This document shows positions 23,134 to 32,905 of a stretch of 55,325 nt of DNA, piece by piece (the stretch's first letter is position 1; the number at the start of each line of letters is the position of its first letter). The translations under genes and the position numbers were made by a program. The notes under the pieces are model-generated. The model saw nothing but the letters and a program-made list of their open reading frames with translations. It was not told the DNA's origin and did no database searches. The stretch is from Darksidea phi. Taxonomy: Eukaryota; Ascomycota; Dothideomycetes; Pleosporales; Lentitheciaceae. The DNA lies in assembly GCA_030770425.1 (NCBI GenBank), contig JASJFT010000015.1, forward strand, positions 380,394 to 435,718, read 5' to 3'.

Positions 23134-24740
23134 TCACCACTTCGCCCAGAGCTTCCTGTCATGCAGTAGCCTCCCACACAACAGCACCAAAGATGCAATA
23201 AGCATCGTCGTGCCCTAAAACAGTTTAGCTCAGTCAGCAAAAGCCGACAGCGCCATATCCAAACTCACCGCAAAAACAATCAACCCTTTGTAAGCCTCCC
23301 TTCCTCCAATCACGCCACTCTCATCTCTCTCTATTAATGCACTCCCAATAGGCACACCAACTAAACTAGCCACAGCAGTCACACTGTAAAAAGCGCCGAT
23401 CCGCGCGCCAATCTTCTCATTGGGGGTAATTTGGCTGATGACGGGTGGAAGCAGGGCAATGAAAACGCCGGAGCTGAAGCCGAAGAGGCACGCGAAAAGG
23501 ACAAGGACGGCCGGAGAGGGGGCGAGCAGCCAGAGGGGGAGGCAGAGGAAGCCAGACGTCTGGATCATGGGCCAGAGGAGGTTGAGGCGACCAAAGTGGT
23601 CACCTAAGAGGCCGCCGCTGGATGGTGTTAGTCGCTGGGGATATTGAGGTTGGTGGATGGAAAGGGTGTTAGGGGGAGACAGGCTTACACAATCATTCCA
23701 GGGATTGAACAACCATTCATGAAAGGCAGGAGGTATTTGCCTATAGCTACTTCGGGGTAGACGTTCAGTGTATAGGAATCTACGTACAGTAAGTTTGAGC
23801 TAAGGAGCTGAAGAAGTACATGTTACTAATATGGTATCCCGGCACGAATAGCCCGAGGTTCGTGAACCAAGCGCCCAGGGCCAGTACCGTATATCGCACA
23901 TCGAGGAAGCCCTTGAAATCCAGAAGTGTGCTCAGTTTAATCGGTCTGCCAGTCGGCTTACTCGTCGAAATCCACCAAGCGATCCAGTAGCAAGCCCTTC
24001 AAGGATTAATGCCGACATACGAGTCATTTAGAAGAAAACACTCACAACACCTTTAGCGCAGCAATACGCATCGTCCAGGGAAACCCGACAACGGGAAGAA
24101 GCTTTTCGAACATGATCGTAAAGCATACGCCACCCGTCGCACTTCCAGCACATACGATACCCATCGCAAGCGCACGCTTACTTCTGAAGTGTTGGCCGAC
24201 GACTGTAAGAGCAGGCTGAACTCCGAAGCCGACGGTGAGACCCATGAAAAAGCCCTGACTAAAGAAGACATGTGAGACAACGGGCTTGCTGAATGAGAGA
24301 GTGAGGAGCGCCAGAGCGGTTCCAGGACCAGACGCGATGTAGAGGTACTAGCCGCGCTATTAACATATTTCTTTCCATGAATTTTATACGAAAAGCAAAG
24401 GTATTATTACCTTGATCCCATGAGCATCGCAAATAGCCCCCGAAATGGTCGCCAAGCTGTTCATAAGCGTAATCTGAAGCGTACCGATGAATGATATCAT
24501 GGATGGGGAAGTCGATTTGAGGAAGTCGTTTTGGTAGTAATCTTGAAAAAAGCCGAAGCTGTTCAGGACACCGTAGGAAGAGTAATAGACGAGAAATGAG
24601 CCAAACACTGTAAGCCATGCTTCAGTGCCGCCTTCTTCCCGAGGTGGCTGCTCATTGGTTTGGCGGCACTCTGTGTTTGTTGTGCTCGTCGTCGTGTCCC
24701 GATGATGACGCGTAATGCATTCTAATGCTTTTTCAGTCAT
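23134..24740 (-). CDS. MFS transporter, monocarboxylate (MCT)-like
   Basis: Model: complement of 24411..24740, 24046..24347, 23788..23996, 23689..23749, 23269..23617 and 23134..23214, giving 443 residues, all phases consistent. It begins with a polar tail, then EAWLTVFGSFLVYYSSYGVL (helix 1 with the Gly/Phe pattern of fungal MCT-like carriers). YLYIASGPGTALAL, FFMGLTVGFGVQPAL and SATGGVCFTIMFEKLLPVVG follow. Splicing gives MIVGGLLGDHFGRLNLLW, an MFS loop motif between helices 8 and 9. The last exon adds a final helix (MLIASLVLLCGRLL) after IVFAG. Role: plasma-membrane proton-coupled or facilitated transport of small organic acids or similar; substrate unknown. One intron is only 38 nt (23750..23787), and its sequence is itself readable as protein in another frame, so that junction is uncertain. 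Confidence 0.82.
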
Positions 24741-27447
24741 GATGTTAGGAGTAGAGAATGAATTTGCGTAGGTGTAAACCGTACATTATTCGAAGGGTCT
24801 CATGCATAGATATACGGTATCGTGTGCGCTGTCTCAAATCTAGCTCAACAATGTCCGCCCAAAGAGAGGTAACCATGAACTAGCGGGCTAGTGATGAGTG
24901 ATGTCATTTGGACTCACGACGGATAATAACAATGGGGCTCTGCAACCTTAACAGCGAAGCTTACGCTCCCAAAGGTTGTGTAACTAGAGTCTCCACAACT
25001 AGAGGCCGAACACATTCCGAGCGACGGTTGTGCACAGGAGAAGGGTGTACAGGACCGGGTATGTCCAAATTTTAGGCGTGCGGATGTATCCGTATCGGTG
25101 ACACATGCAATGAAACGTAGCAAAGCAACGTGGTGGTGAATAGTTACCCAATGCACGAATCCGGATTGGTTTGCGTGGAGAACATCAAACTTTTTTCTTT
25201 TCCCACTGCGAAAGGTAAGTACGCCTTCCGGTCTGTGAATGATCAAATGTCCTGTTCAATGTAAGCCAAACTTAATGTTCAAAAATGGTTAGTGGTATAC
25301 TGAAAGGCTGTTTCACCGCAAGGGCACTTCAACGCAGATGTCATCTCTAAGCTAATATATATTGGGGGCGAATTCGCGGAAAGTCCTTGAGACGGACAGG
25401 CAGTGAAGCTATGTCTCGTGGTCAACATTTGGAATGATTGACTTATAAATCTTGTTAGGGAACACACCATGTGCATCGGACGTTGATGACCTCAGTCTAG
25501 CATGCGTTGTCAGCTAACCCTTGCAGATATCACGAAAGTGTGGATCATCTTGTGAACAACGCTCCACTAAACTGAACACAAAAGTAAATTTAAGCGTAGG
25601 TCAAGACTCTACGTGAGGGCACAAGATGAAATGACACTTACAATTCATTAGCTGTGACTCCAAACAAGTGGGCTATTGCGGCAAAAGCATCACCTTCCGT
25701 CTCGGATCGTTTTTCTTCCTCAACTTCTTGTACGTTGCGCGGCCCGTGTCTAGAATACTCTGCTAGCGGTGGATGCTTCGGTATGTTGAGCACCATCTTC
25801 TGTAACACGAATGAGCAGTATGTGTGCGATTGAGCAGACAACAGTGTTGAAATGCCGCCTCCCAGAATTTATTCCCTTGTGAACAGCGTCAATAACGGCT
25901 TTATGAATTCTACCTAAGAAGCCAGTATCTTGGTTAAGACAGGTAAGAATACCAATGAGCCGGTAGGTGGCTCCTGGTGTAGAGCGGTACTCCATCTTCG
26001 TACCTGTGCGCTGCGGATTAAAGTGCAAAAGGCAAATCGCGATGGCGCGATTACGAGATCAGGTAAACCAGGCAACGGCGTTGCACACATGCAGGATAGC
26101 GGCCCATGAGTGGGAAGTAGTGCTCTCATCCTACAAGCGTCCCTACGAGAAGAGAAATCTGGTGCAGAGAGTGTGACGCGGCGGAGAGCCACACGCCACC
26201 TGCTAGTTGCAGTACTTGGGATAAAAGTGTGATGTCTGGTGGTGGTGAGCGTCTCTCATGGCGGCTTTGATATCTTGCCTAATCCCTCGCGGTCCATCTA
26301 TTGGCGGGCACTCCCCAATCTGCTCCCGCGATATATCGCATTAGGACCCATCCATCATACCCTCTAAAGAAATACGGAAAGAGAATACTGCGTGGTTCGA
26401 TAAGTGACCGAGCGACGAGCAGATCAAGCAGGCTACCCGCCATCTGTTGTAAGGTTACAGCAAGATCCCGGCGAACCAAATCACAGGACATCTTTTTCGA
26501 TTCCGTTCGAAGCCTGGGGGATATTTCCGTATCCGTGCATCGGGTAGGTCCGCTTCTTGGGAGCCGAGCATGAAGCACACAGAAGAGCATGGGGAAGCGC
26601 TGCGATGGCTACAGGTTCTTTCGCGGCGGCATCGTACGTTGCACTTCGTCGAAAATCAATAGTAACACGCATGCAAGCGCCGTGCACGTAGACGTAAGCC
26701 CTATCGCTTCGGTATTGGTGCGCGGGTACCGTCCGGACATACACCTATAGTGTTGCACTCTACAGTTCCTCAGTTACATTCTGCCATACTTCGGCTGGAA
26801 GTAGACCGACCGAGCTGACCAAAGCATCACTTCTAACTGCACACTTCGGGTTCGCTCTCCGCAGCGCCTGGCTACACCTAAGAGATTGTCTGCAGCAGAA
26901 CAAATATTTCTGGGGAAAAAAAACCACTGCGCGTATTTTTAGACGTGCAAGTCCATACTTTCGACCGGGGTGTCTGGCGCAACCAACCGTGTTCTTAATC
27001 ACTGCCACTATGGATATTCTGCTCTAGACTCCAGCATTTATTGTTCTCGCATACCTGAACGGCTATTCTGGTGAACCCCTGCAATACCGCGATCCCGGTG
27101 TCACCCATCGCAAGGTTGGAAAAGCAGCCGGGTCATTTTCGACGCACTTTCAGATTGCAGATACGACGGAAATAGAGCAGATTGATCTCGACTGGCCTGG
27201 ACCGGCACGATGCGACCGGAATATTGAATCGCCCGAAACGGTCCTTCTCATCTATTCACAAATGAAGCATGCAACATCACGAAGCGCCGTCCTGACTCTT
27301 CCTCCCAGTACCTGGCGCGGCACTGGCATCGATACGAGTAACGTTATAAGTAGGAATCTTGCCCGGCTCACCCCCAGCAGCCTCTCGCGAAAAACCCGCG
27401 TACTTTGAGAACGCCCACCCTCCAATTGAAGGTCGCTTTGAGGGAAG
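24741..27447. other. Intergenic, with one weak coding-like patch
   Basis: No intact gene is supported. A coding-like minus-strand patch around 25626-26007 is listed separately. Frames at 24914-25246 and 26279-26590 (both minus) show no domain and are treated as chance. The left end holds the promoter of the MFS gene and the right end that of the secreted protein gene. Confidence 0.5.
25626..26007 (-). pseudogene. Coding-like fragment of unknown function
   Basis: On the minus strand, MEYRSTPGATYRLIGILTCL starts a readable stretch that continues to about 25860. A second stretch in another frame ends AIAHLFGVTANEL directly at a GTAAGT donor-like site (about 25640). The composition looks protein-like (EVEEEKRSETEGD), but the two blocks are in different frames with no confident splice between them and no domain is recognised. 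This could be part of a multi-exon unknown gene or a decayed one. Confidence 0.3.
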
Positions 27448-28587
27448 ATGAAGGTAACGATACTTTTCGCGGCGGCTTTTGCTGCAAGTGCGAGTGCGCG
27501 AGTGATCGAGGCGAGGCAAGGACGGCCAACGGCGAGGCCGGGACCCCCTGATGGTAAGACTTTGCGAACAGCCGGATACCTCGCGCTATGTCACCTCAAG
27601 TATCGCATCATTGCTGTATAGCCTTCTTCAGAGCACTTTTCCGCCTGGTGCGAGCAGTGTCAACGATGAAACTACTTGCTGACCAGCTTTCTAGTCGAGA
27701 GGTGCGGTCTAGATGCTTTCGTCGGACACACCTCCGAGGCGCTGCTGTTCTGTAGCAGTTTGCTACAGTCCGGAACTGCCACACGGACAGCGACCATTAC
27801 CACCGGTGAGACAACCACTATAAAGTCGACGACGTACACAACGCTATACCCTCCTACCTCCACCCCAAAGCCGCCCACCTCAACGCCCAATGTCAGTTAC
27901 AACTCCCAGCCTTCATAAGTGCGATTTACGCTAATATTACTCAAGCCGCCCACGTCTAGTCCCACACCGACTAAACCGACTTCAACCCCCACGCCGTGAG
28001 TGCTTCTCACAAGCCGATTTGACTGATTGAATATTAACTGTGTCTAGCACACCCACTCAGGGCTGTGGTATCGTCGGGTACACCAAGGACACCGCGGCCT
28101 ACTATTTTGACTCCTCCGGCACTAAGAACACCTTTGCCGCTTGCAGTTCGGCCTGCAAAGCTGATGCGCAGTGCAAGAGCTTCGGATATGGAGAGGCCAA
28201 CTGCATGCTCTTCAATGTCGATGCGTACGCCTATACCCCTTCCCCCCTCTCCGCTCCATCCCATCATCTGCTACTCGTCTCGAACGCATCTACTAACCAA
28301 ACCACAGCACTTCAAACACGAACTACAACCCCTCGTCCCCTTACACTTTCTATGACAAGGCCTGCCCCGCCGAACTTCCTGTGCGCAAGAACAAACGTCA
28401 GCTCACCATCTCGCTTGGCATCGGCGGACCCGCACAGATTTCCGCGGCTTGCACGTGTTTGATTACTTCGGGTCCAGCAGGTGTGACAAGGACGACGAGT
28501 GTGACGGTTACGAACAAAGCGACTGCTACCCAGACGGTTACGCGGACTGTGAGCTTGTTGCCTGGGGATAAGGTCGTGCAGAGTTAG
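27448..28587 (+). CDS. Secreted Thr/Pro-rich protein with PAN/apple-like Cys motif
   Basis: Model: 27448..27553, 27695..27891, 27946..27995, 28048..28224 and 28308..28587, giving 269 residues with every phase matching. The N-terminus MKVTILFAAAFAASASA is a clear signal peptide, followed by an Arg/Pro-rich stretch. Next come a short Cys-containing block (LLFCSSLL), a linker of Thr/Pro/Ser repeats (PPTSTPKPPTSTP), likely O-glycosylated, and a Cys-rich block. That block (GCGIVGYTKD, then AACSSACKADAQCKSFGYGE and ANCMLF) has the spacing of fungal PAN/apple-like modules. The C-terminal tail contains a KNKR site and more Thr-rich repeats ending VVQS. Probably an extracellular or wall-associated carbohydrate- or protein-binding protein. 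The first intron (141 nt) is the least certain junction. Confidence 0.75.
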
Positions 28588-29892
28588 GATGGTGAGGAGT
28601 AAAGGACCGAAGGGGTGACTGGTGGGTTTAGAGTACGCAATTGTGTATCTAATTTGATTGAAAGAACTTCATTGGAATGCATTTACAGGTCGCCGTTTAC
28701 TGTCGCCAAAAGATGATGTAATGCTTTATGGATGCAGAGGATGGATGCGAGAGATAGATTGCCAGCTGCAACCGAGATAGCGGGATGGGGCACGAGCTTT
28801 TCATTTTCCTGTCGCTCTCTTCCATCTCCCTTCCATGACCCGCAACTTACTACGCCATCTTGGTTCAACCACCTCTTATGAGAATCTAAAGCCGTTTCCA
28901 TTTGCAACGTGATACGATGTGAGTCGGTGCACCCCTCTGGTCCTCGGAATCCGGCTTTCTGGCACATCAGCAGCGTAGCGCGACCCAGACTTTTCGTCCG
29001 GAAGGTGCTTGGACAGATCATGGCCGGCTCCTCTATGGTTTAGATTTGGCCTGGCCACGCTAAGATGTCAAATGGTCTGATCATGTTATCCTCGGCTTGA
29101 ATGCAAAGCTGCGTAGGACACTTCGGTAGGTAGCAGCACGAATATGCCGGAGGAAGAAATTCCCCACTTGTTTTCCTTCTCAATCTACCACTTTCTGTGT
29201 TACGATAAAACTGCTTCCGAGACGTCCATTGCGGGTCGGATAGATCCTTTTGCGCACCTTGTAAAACGGCAAGCGATCGGTACGGTACGCTCCTGTTACT
29301 AACCATCCTGTCCCTGGCGCATCGAAAGTGGGTTGTCATGTATATTTCTTGTGAGCTTCCACTGACACATGGTGGCGCTAGAACTACTCTATCAAATTTA
29401 TTCGCTGTAACAATGCTTGTGGTACGCTTCAGCCTATCCACCTTGTCTTTGAATGCCAGTATTACAACGATAAATCACAGCCTGGTTACTTCAATACACA
29501 ATAGCAGGAGAACTTTGAAGGAGCGTGAAGCTTTCTCATAGAGCCAACTATTCATGGTATACACATTACCACTTTACTGGCCAGTAATTCTTGTGACAAA
29601 TCTCCCTCAATCTCACCGCCATAATCCCCTTCACAGGATTCTCCAACGGAACAACTTTCCGTTGTCTCGTTTTTACATAATGGGTAAAAATAAACCATGA
29701 AAATGGGGAAATTGATCGATGTAGGTCTCAATTACCATCAGTCACAGCACAAAAAGGCCTCGTCAAGAATACCACTGTGAACCTATCACTGAAACGCCCC
29801 TCGTGCACCCAATTCCACATGAGAGCTATTCTCCCGTAACACAGATCCTCACGAACGCTGACTTTCCTTCTCAACGCACCACAAGCCTACCC
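28588..29892. other. Intergenic, no supported gene
   Basis: Between the secreted-protein gene and the RING-like gene. Minus-strand frames at 28683-29021 and 29040-29441 lack domains and show no plausible splice structure. Confidence 0.55.
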
Positions 29893-30951
29893 ATGGACGA
29901 TCGAGACCTAGACATCTGCTGCGCATCCTGCAAACCGACGCGCACCATCTGGGACTTTGCACACAACCACCTCACCATCGCCACTGACATCGACCCCACA
30001 GACGAATGCCTAATCTGCCACGAGCCATACAACACAATACACCCAGATACGGGCCGCAAAGACATCCCCGTCCGCATCGCCGGTCTCGATGGCTGCACAC
30101 ACACGTACGGTTTCGCATGTCTCGAATACATGTGGGTCACCCACGGGCGAAGCGCAAGACGCACGGCCTCAGGGCACATGTGCATGCTAGACCAAACGAA
30201 GTGGTTCGCCCGGGCACCCTCTATCACGCTGAGGAGCTACACCAACGCCTTCAAGGAAAAATATACGAACCTGCTCTCCAAGAATTGGGAGGTGGATAAA
30301 GACACTGCGCGATACTATCTCTTTCAAGAACCCGCCTACCAACCCCTAGCACAGAAACCTGTCCTTCGGTACATCCAGCGAAAGAGCGAGTTTGAACGCT
30401 GCATCCGTTGGGCGGCTGAAATGCGGAACCCCGTACACGATACAACAAAGATGCTACGGACAGAGCAGAGCTGGAATCTGGACGCTATACCAGCAGACGA
30501 AGAACACGTGAGACAGCACTTCGGTAGAGCAGATAAGTCCTGGGCTGCATTCTGGGAGCGAAAGATGGATCCTTTCGACTGGAAAGATTTCCAAGGGCTC
30601 AGTTGCCCGCACCGCGTCCGTATTACAGTGGCCGCGCTGGCAACCGCGAAAGGCGCACAGCTATATGCCATGGTGAAAGAAGAGCTTCCCGCCTGTCGGC
30701 AGAATTTGAGCGGTCGCTATTTCGGCGAGCGCGGCGAGGCTAGCAATGTTGTTATTTGTAGCGCGGCAAAGGTGGCAGATCAATGGATTATGAAGTGGGG
30801 TGATGAGCAGCTGATTATGATACGTTATGTGGCTATCACGTTGATATGTGCGGAGTTGCAGCGCGAGAAGGGGATGGTGATGGAGCATCTTCCGGGGTTC
30901 GCGGGGACGGGATGGCGTTACATGAGCTGGAATACGACTGCGTCGTCATGA
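29893..30951 (+). CDS. Hypothetical protein with a degenerate RING-like N-terminal motif
   Basis: A single exon of 352 residues starting at the first in-frame ATG (MDDRDLDICCASCKPT); the frame is open further upstream but without an ATG. Cysteine/histidine pairs appear as ICCASC, ECLICHE, GCTHTYGFACLEYM and HMCMLDQ. The ECLICHE...GCTH...C spacing recalls the first half of a RING finger, but the last CxxC pair of a canonical RING is missing, so ubiquitin-ligase activity cannot be claimed. The remaining ~250 residues are Trp-, Arg- and Lys-containing helical sequence (SWAAFWERKMDPFDWKDFQG) without a recognised domain. Proteins of this layout occur as lineage-specific families in dothideomycetes (from general knowledge, not verified). 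Codon use looks normal and there is no intron. Confidence 0.7.
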   Translation: MDDRDLDICCASCKPTRTIWDFAHNHLTIATDIDPTDECLICHEPYNTIHPDTGRKDIPVRIAGLDGCTHTYGFACLEYMWVTHGRSARRTASGHMCMLDQTKWFARAPSITLRSYTNAFKEKYTNLLSKNWEVDKDTARYYLFQEPAYQPLAQKPVLRYIQRKSEFERCIRWAAEMRNPVHDTTKMLRTEQSWNLDAIPADEEHVRQHFGRADKSWAAFWERKMDPFDWKDFQGLSCPHRVRITVAALATAKGAQLYAMVKEELPACRQNLSGRYFGERGEASNVVICSAAKVADQWIMKWGDEQLIMIRYVAITLICAELQREKGMVMEHLPGFAGTGWRYMSWNTTASS

Positions 30952-31261
30952 TGTGTGGGTTGTACGGCGATAGAGTCCTAGACATTACGCTTGATGCTGT
31001 GGTTGGGGACTCCATCCTCTAGGAGTAGGCGCAAAGTAGCTGTTAAAGAAATACAGCGAAGAAATCGTAACACTCGATAGGAAATAGAAAATGATGGCAA
31101 TAGATAGAGGTTGGATATACAATGCTCGTCGGCTGGCTACCTAAAATATAAACTGGTCATAGCGAGGCGTGCAATGAATTGCTAATCGAGCCAACCAGTG
31201 ACGAGCCCGGTAAGATGTCTAGTACTGTCCTTACATGGTCCTAATAGCCTACACAGAGCAA
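30952..31261. other. Short interval between convergent genes
   Basis: Holds the 3' ends of the RING-like gene (plus) and the Ca2+/H+ exchanger gene (minus). No other signal is seen. Confidence 0.6.
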
Positions 31262-32905
31262 TCACATCTTCGCATGGCTTTCCATTCCGTTCGATGTCGC
31301 CACATCCGGGTTTGGATAGTACCACGATGCAACGGCAATGATGACATAGACTAAAAAAGTCAGTAAAGCTCACCAAGTTAAGATAGATACCTAAGATGAC
31401 TCAGCCAAGCAAGCATCTTCTTTTCAGAGGCCGTGCTTTGGTGCGAGATATACAGTTGTGCACCAGGGTTGCTTACTGATCTGGTTTGTAATTAGCGACA
31501 ACCTTTCACAAAAGGGTAACAAATTGACTCACCATTAGAAGTGAACCTTCCAGATAATTCGATTCGCCGTCGCGAAGGAAGTTACCTACGACCACAATCG
31601 AAAGGACCAAGAGAACAATCATAAAAATCTCAAAGTTGAGATCCATGTCCTTGCCGAGGAACCAGCCGACGACGACAACGAGAGGAGCGTTGAAAAGAGC
31701 GGTTTGAATCGAGGGTCCGATGCAGTGAAAGAGTGCAAAGTTCTTTTTGGAATCAGTACGGTGGTTGATAATGCAAGAATGCGCTCCTTGTGGCGACCTA
31801 CGATCTGCCCATCCCAGGCCTCGTCGATAGCAGTCAAGTGCTCAGCCGCCTTCTCAACCAGCGGCAACAGAATCAAGCCTAAGAATTGGTCCGGCACGCC
31901 AGACTCGACGACATCTTCAATGCGTTCAACGAGGAAGAAGGCAAGGACAGTGACGATGGCCAAGGATAGAACGAGCGCGACAATGCACTCGGTGAAAGTA
32001 AACTTCGGCTTCGCAAGGTCGTCCTGACGGTCGAGGTCGTGGTGCTCATCCGCTTCCAAAACCTCGTCGAAGATGGAGTGCTGCGAGCGGGCATTATACC
32101 ATATGAAGCTAAACCACAGTTAGTTTACGCTCGGCACTGCCGAAGCCGGGCCTACTTGCATGATGAAAGCTAGAATAAGCAAGATGGAGGTAATCTGACT
32201 GATTCTCAAAACATTGTGCTGCAGTATTCTCTCGGTAAATGTGTGATGGCCGACAGCGATCGGAACAGCAGAGCCCTTCAACGCAGAATAGTACGCGCTT
32301 GGGATCAACAGGCCAAACCCGGCAACGCATAGCAACCCGGTGCCGACTTCGCTAATGGACGCATGGAACTTCTGACTCGCTTGCCGCAGACCGCCAACGA
32401 AGAAACAGGCGCCGAGGCAGAGAAGGAGGTTTGTCAGTATGGACCCCAGGATTGCTGCTTGGATGACGGGGACAAGGTTTCCGTGTTCCGAGGAGCCTTC
32501 CGCGGAGTGATGTTTCGCGATCAGGACAAGGAACAGAATGATCTCGACAATAGAGCCAAAAGCTGTCTCGATCAGGATACCAGACACCTTGGGCATCTTG
32601 CGAGCAAACTCCTGCCCCGCGAAGCCTAACAAGTTGGCTACTGGTACCATGGCTATGTAGCTGAAGGCGAACATGAGGAGGGGCAGGCCGGGTGCGGCGA
32701 ATTGAAGAACAATGGCCACGGGCACGAAGGGCCAGAGCAGGTTCACGTATTTGGCGGCATTGGACCCGCTGCGCCAGGAGACGTTGAGAAAGTGGCCGAA
32801 TTGGAAGCCGCTGCGGCCGCTCTCGCCGTCGGGATGGATGTGCTGGGGGATGATGGTGCGGAGAAGCGGCGTCGACTCGGACGAATTGTGGTTACGAGAC
32901 GGCAT
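31262..32905 (-). CDS. vcx1: Ca2+/H+ exchanger, CAX/Vcx1 family
   Basis: Model: complement of 32156..32905, 31802..32080, 31533..31742, 31477..31480 (a 4-nt microexon) and 31262..31350, giving 443 residues. The first half contains FAGQEFARKMPKVSGILIET followed by AFGSIVEIILF, the CAX cation-binding repeat. The second repeat is PLVEKAAEHLTAIDEAWDGQ followed by INFALFHCIGPSIQTALF, with the conserved VEKAAEH and GPSIQTALF. About eleven hydrophobic helices are visible. Function: vacuolar-membrane proton-driven calcium sequestration. The microexon ATCA (between 52-nt and 126-nt introns) is needed to join GSLLM to IYVIIAVASWYY in frame. The first intron is ambiguous: the nearest acceptor (32109) would keep the conserved-looking FIWYNARSQ block but shifts frame, while the acceptor at 32081 keeps frame. 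Confidence 0.82.
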
